From Vandiemenella viatica (Eukaryota; Arthropoda; Insecta; Orthoptera; Morabidae): a stretch of 64,000 nucleotides of DNA. The notes under the pieces are model-generated. The model ran no database searches. It saw only the letters and a program-made list of their open reading frames with translations, and had not been told where the DNA came from. Below, piece after piece: positions 10,018-19,929 of this stretch. How positions within the stretch are numbered: position 1 is the first letter of the stretch; every line of letters begins with the position of its first letter. Location of the stretch: positions 16,935,687 through 16,999,686 of the forward strand of contig CM061919.1 of NCBI GenBank assembly GCA_031002005.1, in the 5' to 3' direction. Both the position numbers and the translations under genes were made by a program.

Positions 10018-12697
10018 CTGGGTTGCCAACCCTACGAGACAGAAAAACAGTAGTTTCCCCGAAAAAAAAACCAGTAGAAAACAGTATTATGATTATTTGA
10101 AAACATGAAATTTACTGTTTGCACATTTTTTATGGAAAGAAAACAAGTGAAGAAAATATAGATATACTGTTTCCAAAAATACAATTTATAAGGTATTTTT
10201 ACAGTCATATGTTTTATTTAAGAAATTATGTACAATGAATAACAAACATTTAAAAAATCAAAGTGAAATTATATTTTGTCTTCATCATCAATTATTTCAT
10301 CTTGAAAGTTTTCTGATTTTCAAGTGAAAATCGTACATATTTTTATTAAATTTCTTCATGTGCTTTTCTGTGGTATTAAATGAGTAACATTCAGTTACTT
10401 CAGATTTTGTATGTAATGTTCCATTTATACTTGTTGTTGGTAATTTATTGCGTATTTTGGTTTTCATGATATTTATAGCTGAAAACAATCTTTCCACAGT
10501 TGCGCTGCTGTGAGGTAGGTACAAAAGTTTCTTTACAAATTCACACAGCACAGGAAATGATTGAGACCCATCTCCATTTTTCAGTTCTTTTACACATGTC
10601 CAAAAGTTGTTAACATCGGGGATTTCGTTTTGGTCAAAAGGAAAGTTGACATTTCTTAAAACTCGCCATTCTCTGTCCAGCTCAGTTATATCATCTGGAA
10701 AAATCTTTGGGAAGAAATAAAGTAAATCCGCAATCGAAGGGAAATTCTTCTTCATCTCGGTATCCAAAATTGCTTTGGGATTTAGCACCTTCAAACATTT
10801 TAAAGCACGGCAATGTCTGTCATTAAAAGGAAACCTTTAGTAAAACTCCTTACATTTCATGTAGAAATTTTTAAGCTTTTCTTCATCCATTTCTCCGATT
10901 TCTTGCTTTCTTCTGATCAGGTTTGATACCATTCCACCGACATATATCTCGTATAGTGGTAAATATTTCTGTTCATCTGTGAAATCAAGGTTCAATATTT
11001 TTGTTTCTTTTCTTTCTGAAATATTTCTTGTTTCACGTTTTTCTGTTTCCGTGAGGTCTAAATATTCTGTTTGTACAAAACATTCCAGAATAGTTGTGTA
11101 TGCAGTCAATATTTTGTCATATAGCAAATATAATTTTGGTGTTTCAGACTGCATTTCTTTGTTGAGCTCTGTAAATATAGGCAACACAAACTTCAAAAAC
11201 TGTAGATACAATTCTGTCGTTGGTTCGAGAGCCATAGATAGAATTGCTTGTGCCGAAAGTAAGCAATCGACATGAACTGCAGCTTGGAAATATAATTTTA
11301 CCGAGGGCAATTGTTCTAAAAGCCTGTTTACTACCTCAATGAGTGACAACCATCTTGTTTGGCTAGGGTGAAGTAATTTCTGTGGCTTGACATTTGTAAA
11401 AGCTTGAAATGTTTTAAAATCTGCAATATGTTTGGGAGAATTTTGTATATAGTTAAATACTTCTCTACAAAAGTCCTCAACGCCTGTCGGCAGTTTTTCG
11501 CATGCGTATGAAGCGCATAAACTAAAAGAATGACAAATGCATTTAACAGAAAAAGGTGCGGTATGTCATTTTTTAACAAAGTGATCATTGAATGATTACC
11601 TCCAAACATAACATTGGCACCGTCAGAGGCAAAACCAAGCATGTTTAATTTGTATGGTATGCCTTTGTTGAGAAAATATTCGATGATTTTGTTGTACAGT
11701 GCTATTGCTGTTCCATCTAAGATTGGAATTAAAGTCAGAAATCTATCTTCAACATTGAAATTTGAATGTACCATTCTTACTACAAGCGCCAAATGTTTGA
11801 TTGTACACTTGTCGGTGCTTTCGTCAACAATTAATGAAAAGTAATTGTTTTGTAGCAGCTCTACTAGATTTTCTTCTGCTGTTTGTCCTGTAACATTTAC
11901 AACAATCGCTCTAGCTTTCGTCCGACTCATTGATAATTCTTCCGAAATTTTGGAATCAGGACACACTGCACAAATTAATTTAGTCAAATGAGATGCGATA
12001 TTAAAAGACAGGTTATGTTCAGCAATAAAGCAGGCTATTTTTACTTCACCAGTTTTGGCCGTTACTTTTGGGTCCTGTGTCTTGGTAGTTAACACTAGCA
12101 TCGATGTTAGTTTTGGTTGTTTTTTTAACATTGTACAATTGTTGAGGTGTTTTATAGAGGATTTGTGGCGTAGCAATTCATGTATGCCACATTTTCGGTC
12201 ACATTGACACACGGAACAGAAAAAATAGGTCTCACCTTTGGCGCTTTTCTTTATCCAGTCACTGAATCTGTCATCTTTTAACCACGAATTTATAAACTTT
12301 TGCTCGTATTTTACACTTCTCTTCCTAGGTGGAGTTTTTTCAGAAGATGAATCACTGCTCATTGTACCGAGATACTGTTGCGATATTATAATTTAAACGT
12401 CGTCACGATTACACATTACTTCACTCGCTTGAGACAAAGAAGTGACTGAAAGATGAAACAATTTCCTCCCTCGATTTGCTGCAACCTCAGGTACTGCCAT
12501 CTGCCGCTGCCATCAAAAGCCTCCGTGCTAGTGATATTTTCAGTACCAAATGTTATCGCTAGGTTGTTATCAAATAATATTTGCAAATGGCGCTAAAATA
12601 TACAAAAACAGTAAAAATTCGGAACGAAACAGAAAACAGGGTTGTCATTGAAAAAACAGCAAATCTACTGTTAAAACAGTAGGGTTGGCAACAGTGT
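10018..12697 (-). mobile_element. hAT element (hAT-D), KIAA1586-like type
   Basis: Ends are inverted: GGGTTGCCAACCCTAC on the left and GTAGGGTTGGCAACA on the right, extending through several AACAGTA blocks. CTTGACT flanks both sides (10011-10017 and 12698-12704), 7 of the expected 8 bp of a hAT target duplication. A minus-strand hAT transposase relic fills the interior. Confidence 0.8.
10297..12362 (-). pseudogene. hAT transposase, KIAA1586-like, broken
   Basis: Minus-strand transposase relic. The first block (12362 down to about 11430) starts at ATG and has a BED-like zinc finger (CSVCQCDRKCGIHELLRHKS, residues about 48-67) and the RNase H-fold region beginning with SLIVDESTDKCTIKHLA. After a frameshift near 11.43 kb, reading continues in another frame (KLLHPSQTRWLSLIEVVNRL, near 11360). 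A stop codon at 10837-10839 interrupts this second frame, which then resumes to the C-terminal dimerisation motif LPHSSATVERLFSAINIMKT. The enzyme family cuts and pastes hAT DNA. One frameshift and one nonsense codon disable this copy, though it is otherwise close to full length. The domain order and the 'SxxxERLFS' motif make the family assignment firm. Confidence 0.85.
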
Positions 12698-13208
12698 CTT
12701 GACTATTCAATGTTTCAATCGAAAATCATTTCATATAAAAATTCGCTAGCATGTGAAGATGTTAAATGTAGAGTTAGTCACGATTTGAAGTACAATAAAC
12801 TAGGATATGATTTCTGTGGCATCACTAAGTAGTGAAGTCATTGGGCTATGTTAACAGCAGAAATTAGATTTGTTAGTAAATGATTTTATATAACAGGAGA
12901 AATAAAAATATTACATATAATTTTATTTCTTTTTTTTATAGTACCCACCACACGACGATTAAAAATGTATTTCAGCAGCACATATAGAATTATAAAACAT
13001 GCCTTTTACAAAGTTTTCTCAGTAAATTATTATGCTTAAGTTTTCATTGTAGCAGACATTCTGCTATATATTCTACAGGAACCATTTAGCCGTTCACGTA
13101 TATAATGGCATGATCTTGATTGAAATTGCACATATTATAGTACATAACTTACCGACAGTTACACCAGTAGTGTTTACAGTCTACGTGAAGAGGGACAATG
13201 TGTGCCAA
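12698..13208. other. Non-coding stretch
   Basis: AT-rich, with no supported gene or repeat. Confidence 0.5.
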
Positions 13209-13495
13209 CAAGGGAGCGTCCATAAACTACGTGGATCGGTTTAGGGAGGGAAGTAGGGGTTGCCTGGAAAGCTACGCTGGGCTACTTGGGAGGGTAAGGG
13301 GTGGGGGGTTCCGAACCCGGCCACGTAGCTTTTCATTCAAATTATTTGGCACAGTTAAAATAAGGTACAAAACACACGACAGCGTGTGGATATTTATTTC
13401 CGTCACTTAATTATCTCAGTATGTAATTTGCGATAGTCTAACAAGAGAAAATGGTACAAAAAGTCTTTTGAAATCAATATGGAAAAAGGGGGTGT
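13209..13495 (+). mobile_element. MITE, GGGAGCGTCC family, right end missing
   Basis: Begins GGGAGCGTCCATAAACTACG and shares the internal blocks CCACGTAGCTTTTCATTC, GTTAAAATAAGGTAC and CTAACAAGAGAAAA with the copies at 34795 and 52234. The terminal inverted repeat expected on the right is not present, so the copy is truncated, apparently near the start of the RTE LINE. Confidence 0.65.
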
Positions 13496-13675
13496 ACAGG
13501 TTTGGGAGAGACTATATAAGCTTTTTCCTACCAAAAGTCAACCTCTCCTTAACGTGGTGAACCATGTTTTCAAGGACGAGGATCTGGCGACTGAAAGTTT
13601 CCCGATATAAGGAGTCACCCACTGCTTGCTAACGGCCTCCGAAAGGAGGGCGGAAGAGTGGGGAGTGGTTCAGGG

Positions 13676-13746
13676 CAGGGCCGGATTAAGACAGCGCGAG
13701 GCCCGTAGAATTTGCTACCCCCTGCTACGTGGTTAATCCAGTACTG
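13676..13746. mobile_element. 71 bp hAT MITE with 8 bp target duplication
   Basis: Starts CAGGGCCGGATTAAG and ends GGTTAATCCAGTACTG (inverted CAGTACTGGATTAACC), flanked by exact 8 bp repeats GTTCAGGG (13668-13675 and 13747-13754). The CAG start and 8 bp duplication are hAT hallmarks. A 191 bp relative lies at 45917-46107. Confidence 0.85.
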
Positions 13747-14022
13747 GTTCAGGGCACCCTCTTTCCCTTAGGGTTGGAAACGGCCCCTAAAGGTGGATGA
13801 ATCAAAAATGATCAACGGCACTGGGATACAGAAGGCAATGGGAAACTACTGCATTAAAGACCCAAAGGTTATCCCTAGGACATGTAATCCTCTCAAATTA
13901 CATATACCAGCATGATGGCTTCTTCCTTGGAAAAATATTCCGGAGGTAAAATAGTTCCCCAATCGGATCTCTGGGTAGGGACTACTCAGGGAGTAATCAG
14001 ATTGCATACACATTCTAGGAGT

Positions 14023-14411
14023 CGGAGCGTGGAATGTTAGAAGTCTGAATAGGGCTCATAGATTAGAAAACTTAAATGAGAGATGGAACTACTTATGTTA
14101 GATGTTGTTGGATTAGTGAGATTAAATGGAAGGACGCGCAGGATTTGTGGTTTGGGGAACACAGTATAATTAGCACACAAGCTGTCAATGGAATCACTGG
14201 TGTAGGATTTGTAATGAATAAGAGTGTACGCAAACGAGTGAGTTATTATGAACAGCTTAGCGCCAGGATTTTTCTCATGATGTTAGAAACTAAGCCCACA
14301 CCAACCACGTTAGTACAAGTACATATGCCAACGTCACAGGAAGATGACGAAGAAATAGAGAAAATATACGCCAAAATTGAAGAATTAATGCAAGTTCTAG
14401 ACTGTAAAGAG
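14023..14411 (+). pseudogene. RTE LINE endonuclease domain (first part)
   Basis: Plus-strand coding begins GAWNVRSLNRAHRLENLNER, the start of the apurinic-like endonuclease of RTE elements (the N in 'WNVRSL' is the conserved metal-site region). After a frame change near 14080 it continues as VVGLSEIKWK...GVGFVMNK (14105-14230), the second endonuclease signature, and runs to a stop just before the pogo TA duplication. The nuclease nicks target DNA to prime reverse transcription. The second half of the endonuclease (GD-N and SDH motifs) is largely missing; only ADIDSDHNSIV resumes after the pogo at about 17780. Confidence 0.75.
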
Positions 14412-14422
14412 TAGGGGAGCCC

Positions 14423-14668
14423 GGGGCAGGTTTTCGCGCTTTTTTAAAATGTATTTTTCTAATTTTTATGTAGTAACTTAACCTTGTAAAACTTGTACCA
14501 TACCACTCAGTGGAACTTGTTCTACAACATAAAATCAGGCAAATCAATTAATTATGCATAGATTTTTTTTAAAAACTTTGTTAATTTCCGTTATGTCACG
14601 GGCGAAAATGTACCCCATGACCGGGGCATGTTTTCTCATACCTTATTATTGAAGGGGCAAGTTTTCGC
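14423..14668. promoter_or_regulatory. Left subterminal cluster of a 15 bp repeated motif
   Basis: Four copies of GGGGCANNTTTTCGC-like motif: 14423-14437 (+), 14602-14616 (-), 14623-14637 (+) and 14654-14668 (+). Together with the right cluster these are probably transposase binding sites of the pogo element (inference from position and repetition). Confidence 0.65.
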
Positions 14669-14796
14669 ATGTACTTAAATAACTAAATCTGGGCAAATAC
14701 ACAACAATATTTTTCAAAGTAATGTATTTATTGATTAAAAATCACAAAAATCGAAATATTAAGTCTAATTAGACAATTAAATGTACATTATCATCT

Positions 14797-16403
14797 TTAT
14801 AACTCATAATCATTGTCACTGTCACAATTTATACATACAAAGAACAAAGGATTTCCCTTGATGCACAACTCGTGTGCCCATATCTTACAGCGGGTACACT
14901 TTACCCATTCGTCCCCAGACTTAGATTTACTAAATAGTTCTAGGCAATATATACAAGCACAATCATCTTCCTCTTCATCACTTGTTTCTGTGTTTGCTTT
15001 CTTAGACTTTGTTGATTTGTGTGTTTTCTTGCCAAATAAACTTTTATTAACATTTCTCTTGAGTTTTTTCCCCTTTTCATTTTCTGTTTGTTTCCTCTTC
15101 TTCGAAGTCTCTTGCTCTGATCTAAGTTGTTCCTTGACAGGAGTGTCAGTCAATATTGCAGACTTCCTAGTTTTCCTTCCCCGTGTCGCCCCTTTTCTCG
15201 GATCTGCTTTTTGTAGTGGTCTTACAACTTCTGGAGAGGGGACAGTGGACTGAGCTTGAGCTTCAACATATGGTTGTGTTTCCTGTCGTAGTGTGTCTGT
15301 CTCGGGCACTGCAGGCACCGAGGATGTTTGAACTGGCGCAGGTCTGTCCGTGAAATATGCAGGGATAAAGTCAGCATCCGTAAAAATGTCTGGATTTAAT
15401 GGGAAAATACCAGACACCCTGAAGCCTGCCATGATGTTGTTTGGAGTTAGAGCCAGGGGTGTTGCAGTAGCCAAAATGGAAGGTATATCATAAATGTTCA
15501 TTGGCCTCTTGTGTGTGCATATCCATGCATCACATGCTGTGTTAATATGTTTTTTTCAGTGGCCCATACACGCTGCGGTCTAAGGGTTGCAGCTTGTGGC
15601 TACAGTGTGGAGGGAAAGAGAGTAGTTTAACGCCATTATCTTTGACATAATCCAAGACTTCGGCTGATAAATGTGAGTCGTGATTATCTAATAAGAGAAT
15701 ACAAGGATGGTCCCGTGAACAACGAACGAAAGAAATAAAGTGCTTACGCAAAATTCATAAATGTTTTCTCAGTCATCCATCCAGATGGGTTTGCATCCCC
15801 TGCACTGTCAATAGGGCCATCACGTATGAAGTGCTCGTGAAAGTGGACCCGAGGAAATACAAAAAAGGGTGGAATACTTTTCCCAGCTGCACTCACAGCA
15901 AACGCGACAGTTACGAGACTACCTCGTTCTGCAGACGTTAACTTTCCAATCTGTTTAAAACCACGTCACCCCACAATTCGTTCTGGCCTTTGGACTGTGG
16001 TGACGCCTGTCTCATCCATGTTCCATATGTCATTCGCCCCTACATTCAACCTCTTTAACACGGTTGTTAAGTTGTCAAACAAACATTTTAACATTTGTTT
16101 TGTTGAAGCTCGTAGCCCTGGACATACTGGTGGCTTGTGGGGTCCTGATAGAGAGTTTTCTGTGCCTTTTGAGGAATGATGTGAACCAATCTGCGCCTGC
16201 CATTTGGTTTTCTGACCAAGACGGTGGAACTTTCCAATTGCATGCTAACGCATAGGTGAACGCAAATCTTCTGACTTCCTTAGGTGTTAACCCAAAATAT
16301 ATGTCAGATGCCTTCATTAGATACTCCACCAGCATGTTCTCTTCGGAAGGTTCGAACACCTAAACAGGCAAAACAAAATGCCACAATTAAATAACGTAAT
16401 AAT

Positions 16404-16444
<41 letters not shown>

Positions 16445-17096
16445 GCCATTTTGCGAAATAGTAGAGCTATAATTTGTTTAATTTACCTTACTGGATTATT
16501 AACATCAGGCTAAAAATATTATTTGACCACTATTGGCTACAGCTAAACAGATTTTAAGATTTTCATGTAGGCCTACTTACAATCCATTTCCGGGCTTAGC
16601 CAAACTGTGACCAAGGGGCAGTAGGCAGTTCTGGAAGTAAAGCTGGGGCAGGTGAAGATGGTCCCAGAACTGAAGCCGGAGCAGAAGATGGCCCTTGGAC
16701 TGAAGCTGGAGCAGAAGACGGCCCTGGGACTGATGCTGTAGTAGAAGACAGCCCCTCATTTATAATTTCAGAAGGCTCAGCACTTGTAATGCCAGGAACC
16801 ACACTTGATGGGCCAGGAGCAGGAAATGCAGTTGATGCACCATGAGTTGTTGCATCGAAAGGCACAACATGCGATAGTTCAGGAGTTACATGGGTGGAAG
16901 CCACTGAAGTCAGTGTAGGGACGGTGTTTCCAGAGGTTAACCTTCGACAATAGTTTGCCAGAGTACGATCACACAATCCAAACTCTGTCGCTACACTTCT
17001 CATGCTCCTCCCCTCCTTCACTTTATTCACTGCTTCAACCATAGTCTGTATGGTGTACTTGCCTCTTTCAGACTTCTTCTTGTAGTGCCTCACCAT
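14797..17096 (-). pseudogene. pogo-family transposase with one intron, broken
   Basis: Exon 1 (17096 down to 16581) starts MVRHYKKKSERGKYTIQTMV, a psq-type helix-turn-helix that binds the element ends, then a repeat-rich linker of PxxSSAPASV units. A clear intron follows: donor GTAAGT at 16580, acceptor TTTAG at 16360. Exon 2 begins VFEPSEENMLVEYLM and holds the CENP-B-like DNA-binding domain (16359-16075), then a DDE nuclease with D residues in IWNMDETGV (about 16040), LLLDNHDSHL (about 15695) and LQPLDRSVYGP. The tail (14797-15501) ends in a C4HC3 PHD-like cluster (CIYCLELF...CTRCKIWAHELC...CINC). Damage: a TAA before the donor, a TGA near 15965, and frame changes near 15750 and 15550. The domain order makes the family firm. 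Confidence 0.85.
16409..16440. repeat. Homopolymer A(32)
   Basis: An uninterrupted A run inside the pogo intron. On the transposase strand it is a T tract upstream of the splice acceptor, where a polypyrimidine tract would lie. Confidence 0.9.
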
Positions 17097-17344
17097 GACT
17101 GATCTAAAAAAATAGGCAAGTATTGTAAATTGCTACATTAGAACTTTTTAAAACTGTTAGAGGCTTTAGGCCTCAGGTTATGTCAGTGACATTAATTTAT
17201 ATTAGGAAATATATATAACTTTTATTGTGAGGAAGCCTTTTTTATGTGAAACGACTAGATTTAAGTACAGCACAAAGGTAACATTACGTTAAGAATACTT
17301 AGGTTTGCCATATTAAATAAACATCATAACTTTATACACACAAT

Positions 17345-17761
17345 GGGGCACATTTTCGATGAACCGGGGCACGTTTTCGATGCGAAAATGTGCCCCGCTC
17401 ACAACTCGAAAACATGCCCCGTCGCCATGTTTTTACTTCTACCTAACATTAGTCGCTGAAAGTAGTGACTTTTTGAACAAACTACCACATCGCCATGTGC
17501 AGGTAATTGTGCTTGTTCCATATATCACATCAGAAAAAAGATCATCTCAAAGCATATATGTTTATTTTAAGGTTGAATAAAGTCTTAAAAATTTACTTAC
17601 TTGAACAAAAAACGGCGATGTGAACAACAATCAAACTGAAACTGCCGGAATGGACGAATAGAGGCGCTGCAGTCAAACAAGTTGGGTTGGTGCTTCGATC
17701 TAGCGGTGCCTTATTGAACTAAGTCGTAATCGAAAACGTGCCCCGTGCGAAAATCTGCCCC
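17345..17761. promoter_or_regulatory. Right subterminal cluster of the same 15 bp motif
   Basis: Six copies: 17345-17359 (+), 17366-17380 (+), 17382-17396 (-), 17406-17420 (-), 17730-17744 (-) and 17747-17761 (-). Orientation inverts between the pairs. Confidence 0.65.
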
Positions 17762-17772
17762 GGTCTCCCCTA

Positions 17773-19532
17773 CCCAGGAGCAGACATAGACTCTGACCAT
17801 AATTCGATAGTAATGTAATGCAGGCTGGAATTCAAGCGATTAAGGAAGCAATATAAGCAGAACAGACTGGAAATGAATAAACTGAAACAGACTAGCAGGA
17901 GAGAAAATTTTGCAGAAATTGTAGACTTGGGTCTAGCAAGTAACTCTGAAGGAAGCTCAACCGAGGACGAATGGAATGCATTGAAGAGAGAAATAATTGA
18001 AGATGGTAAAGAAACATTAGGCTTTATCGAACAAGCCGCCCGAAAACCTTGGATCACAGAAGAAATTTTGGAGTTAATTGATCAGAAGAGAAGGCTCAAA
18101 AATGCTCAAGAAGAAACAGGAAAAGAGCACTACAGGCAATTTAGAAATCAAATAAACAGGAAATGCAAAAAAGCAAAAGAAAAAATGGCTACAAGAAAAG
18201 TGTGAAGAAATAGGAATGGAAATGGTCGCAGGTAAAGTAGATAATGCATATAAGAAGATCAAACAGAATTTTGGAGAAATGAAAAAGAGTGGTATAAACA
18301 TTAAAGCCGCCGATGAGATACTCCTTTTAAGCTCATACAATTGAGCTAGCCAAGCATGGAATACATTGAGAAACAGTATGATGGGGACGACTTGAACAAT
18401 AGCGTAATGGAAAAGGAAGGTGATGTCGACATTGATGACTTAGGAGATTCTGTTTTGAGGACAGAATTTGATAAAGCTATGAATGACTTGAAAGCAAATA
18501 AGGCAGCTGGAATTGATGAGATTCCTGCAGAACTTCTTAAATCCCAAGGAGAAGAAGGAATCGAAAGATTATTCAAGCTGATATCAAAAAAGTTATGAAA
18601 CAGGAGAAATTTCAAATGATTTTAATAAAAATATCATCTTCACACTTCTGAAGTTGACAAATGTGAGAATTATCGCACCATTAGTCTAACATCACATGCT
18701 TCGAAATTAGAGGCCAGAAGGCCAGAATAATATACAGAAGGATGGAAAGGGTAGTAAGAAGAGATAGTAGGTGAAGATCAGTTTGGGTTTAGGAAAAATC
18801 GCGGTACAAGGTAAGTAATTCTGGCACTAAGATTAATACCTGAAGGGCGGATCAAGAAAAGCAAAGATACTTTGATGGCATTTGTTAATTTAGAAAAAGC
18901 TTTCGATAATATTAGGTGGGACAAGATGTTCAAAATTTTAAAGAAGTCAGGTCTAAAATATCGAGATAGAAGAATACTTTATAAACTATATAAGAATCAA
19001 GTGGCTATAATAAAAGTAGAGAACCATGAGAGACATGCATCAGTTCAAAAGGGTATGAGACAAGGTTGTAGTCAATCCCCGTTAATATTCAACTTGTATG
19101 TAGAAGAAGCAATGTAGAAAGTCAAAGAAAAATTTCCATGTGGCATAAGTGTTCAGGGAGAAAAAATCAGTATGCTACGATTTGCTGATGACATTGTCTT
19201 GTCAGCAGAACAGGCTAAGCATATTGAGAAGTATTGAATGGCATGAACAAAATACTGAAGGAAGATTTTGGACTGATTATAAATCAAAGCAAAACAAAAG
19301 TGATAAAATGTAGCGGAAATGATACCAATCACAGTAGTTTAAATATAAAAATAGGATCGGATGAAATAAGAGAAGTAAGTGAATTCTGCTACTTGGGAAG
19401 CAAATTTACAACCGATGGCCAAAGTAGGAATGATGTTAAAAGCAGAATAACACTAGCAAAAAGAGCCTCCAGGAAAAAGATAAATCTTTTATTGTCAAAC
19501 AGTGATACAGAATCAGAGAAGCAAGTAACTTA
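17773..19532 (+). pseudogene. RTE LINE reverse transcriptase remnant
   Basis: After the pogo insertion the LINE resumes with ADIDSDHNSIV and a basic linker (17873-18205). The RT region follows: DLKANKAAGIDEIPAELLKS (18488 onward), FVNLEKAFDNIRWDKMF (18881, palm motif with catalytic D), GMRQGCSQSPLIFNLYVEEA (19054), MLRFADDIVLS (19171, FADD catalytic box) and the 3' part SEFCYLGSKFTTDGQSRNDV (19378). Stops and frame changes near 18205, 18598, 19117 and 19236 disrupt it. It once encoded the polymerase that copies element RNA. A related 3' fragment lies at 53220-54095. Confidence 0.8.
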
Positions 19533-19804
19533 ATAAAAGCAAAATAAATTAAACGCGTCAAATAGTGTAAAAATATCCATTTACAATACTGCTGCACTTA
19601 AAATAAGTATTTACCAAGCGCTGGATTTCACTACCTGCCACAGGATCCTAAATACGAGGTTCTATGTACCGAAGACTGACCTCACATGTTAATTTTAGGT
19701 TCCTAGCACCACGCCGTTGATTATATATACGTTGTTAGCGAAATGAATGTTCGTTCTGTGTATGATTGAAGATCTATCTTCTGTGAGGAACATAAACTCG
19801 ACAT

Positions 19805-19812
19805 CCCAGTCT
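19805..19812. repeat. Left target duplication of hAT-A (CCCAGTCT)
   Basis: Identical to 44140-44147, 24.3 kb away, directly outside the matching terminus CCTGGCTACGCCCTTG. Proves the outer boundary of the nested block. Confidence 0.9.
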
Positions 19813-19929
19813 CAGGGGCGTAGCCAGGATTTTGTTAAAAAAAAGGGGGGAATACATATATATTCTATTAATTAATTAATTTATTAATGGACTACATATA
19901 TTGCAATACTAATATATTATTATTATTCC

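Larger units (their letters stand above)
14414..17770 (-). mobile_element. pogo/Tigger-type element with TA duplication
   Basis: Termini GGGGAGCCCGGGGCAGGTTT and, reverse-complemented, GGGGAGACCGGGGCAGATTT. TA lies directly outside both ends (14412-14413, 17771-17772), as expected for Tc1/mariner/pogo elements. It splits the endonuclease of the RTE LINE, so it is younger than that LINE. The transposase is on the minus strand. Confidence 0.9.
13540..19545 (+). mobile_element. RTE-clade LINE, interrupted by pogo
   Basis: The 5' region (GGAAACGGCCCCTAAAGGTG near 13770, followed by GATCAACGGCA and an ACTACTGCATTAAAGAC block) resembles insect RTE untranslated leaders. Endonuclease coding starts at about 14023, is cut by the pogo insertion (14414-17770), and continues to RT and a 3' domain ending at about 19.54 kb. 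The boundaries are approximate; no target duplication was resolved. Confidence 0.7.

Noticed and set aside
14813..15253. 146-codon plus-strand frame
   Set aside because: Antisense shadow of the pogo transposase C-terminus.
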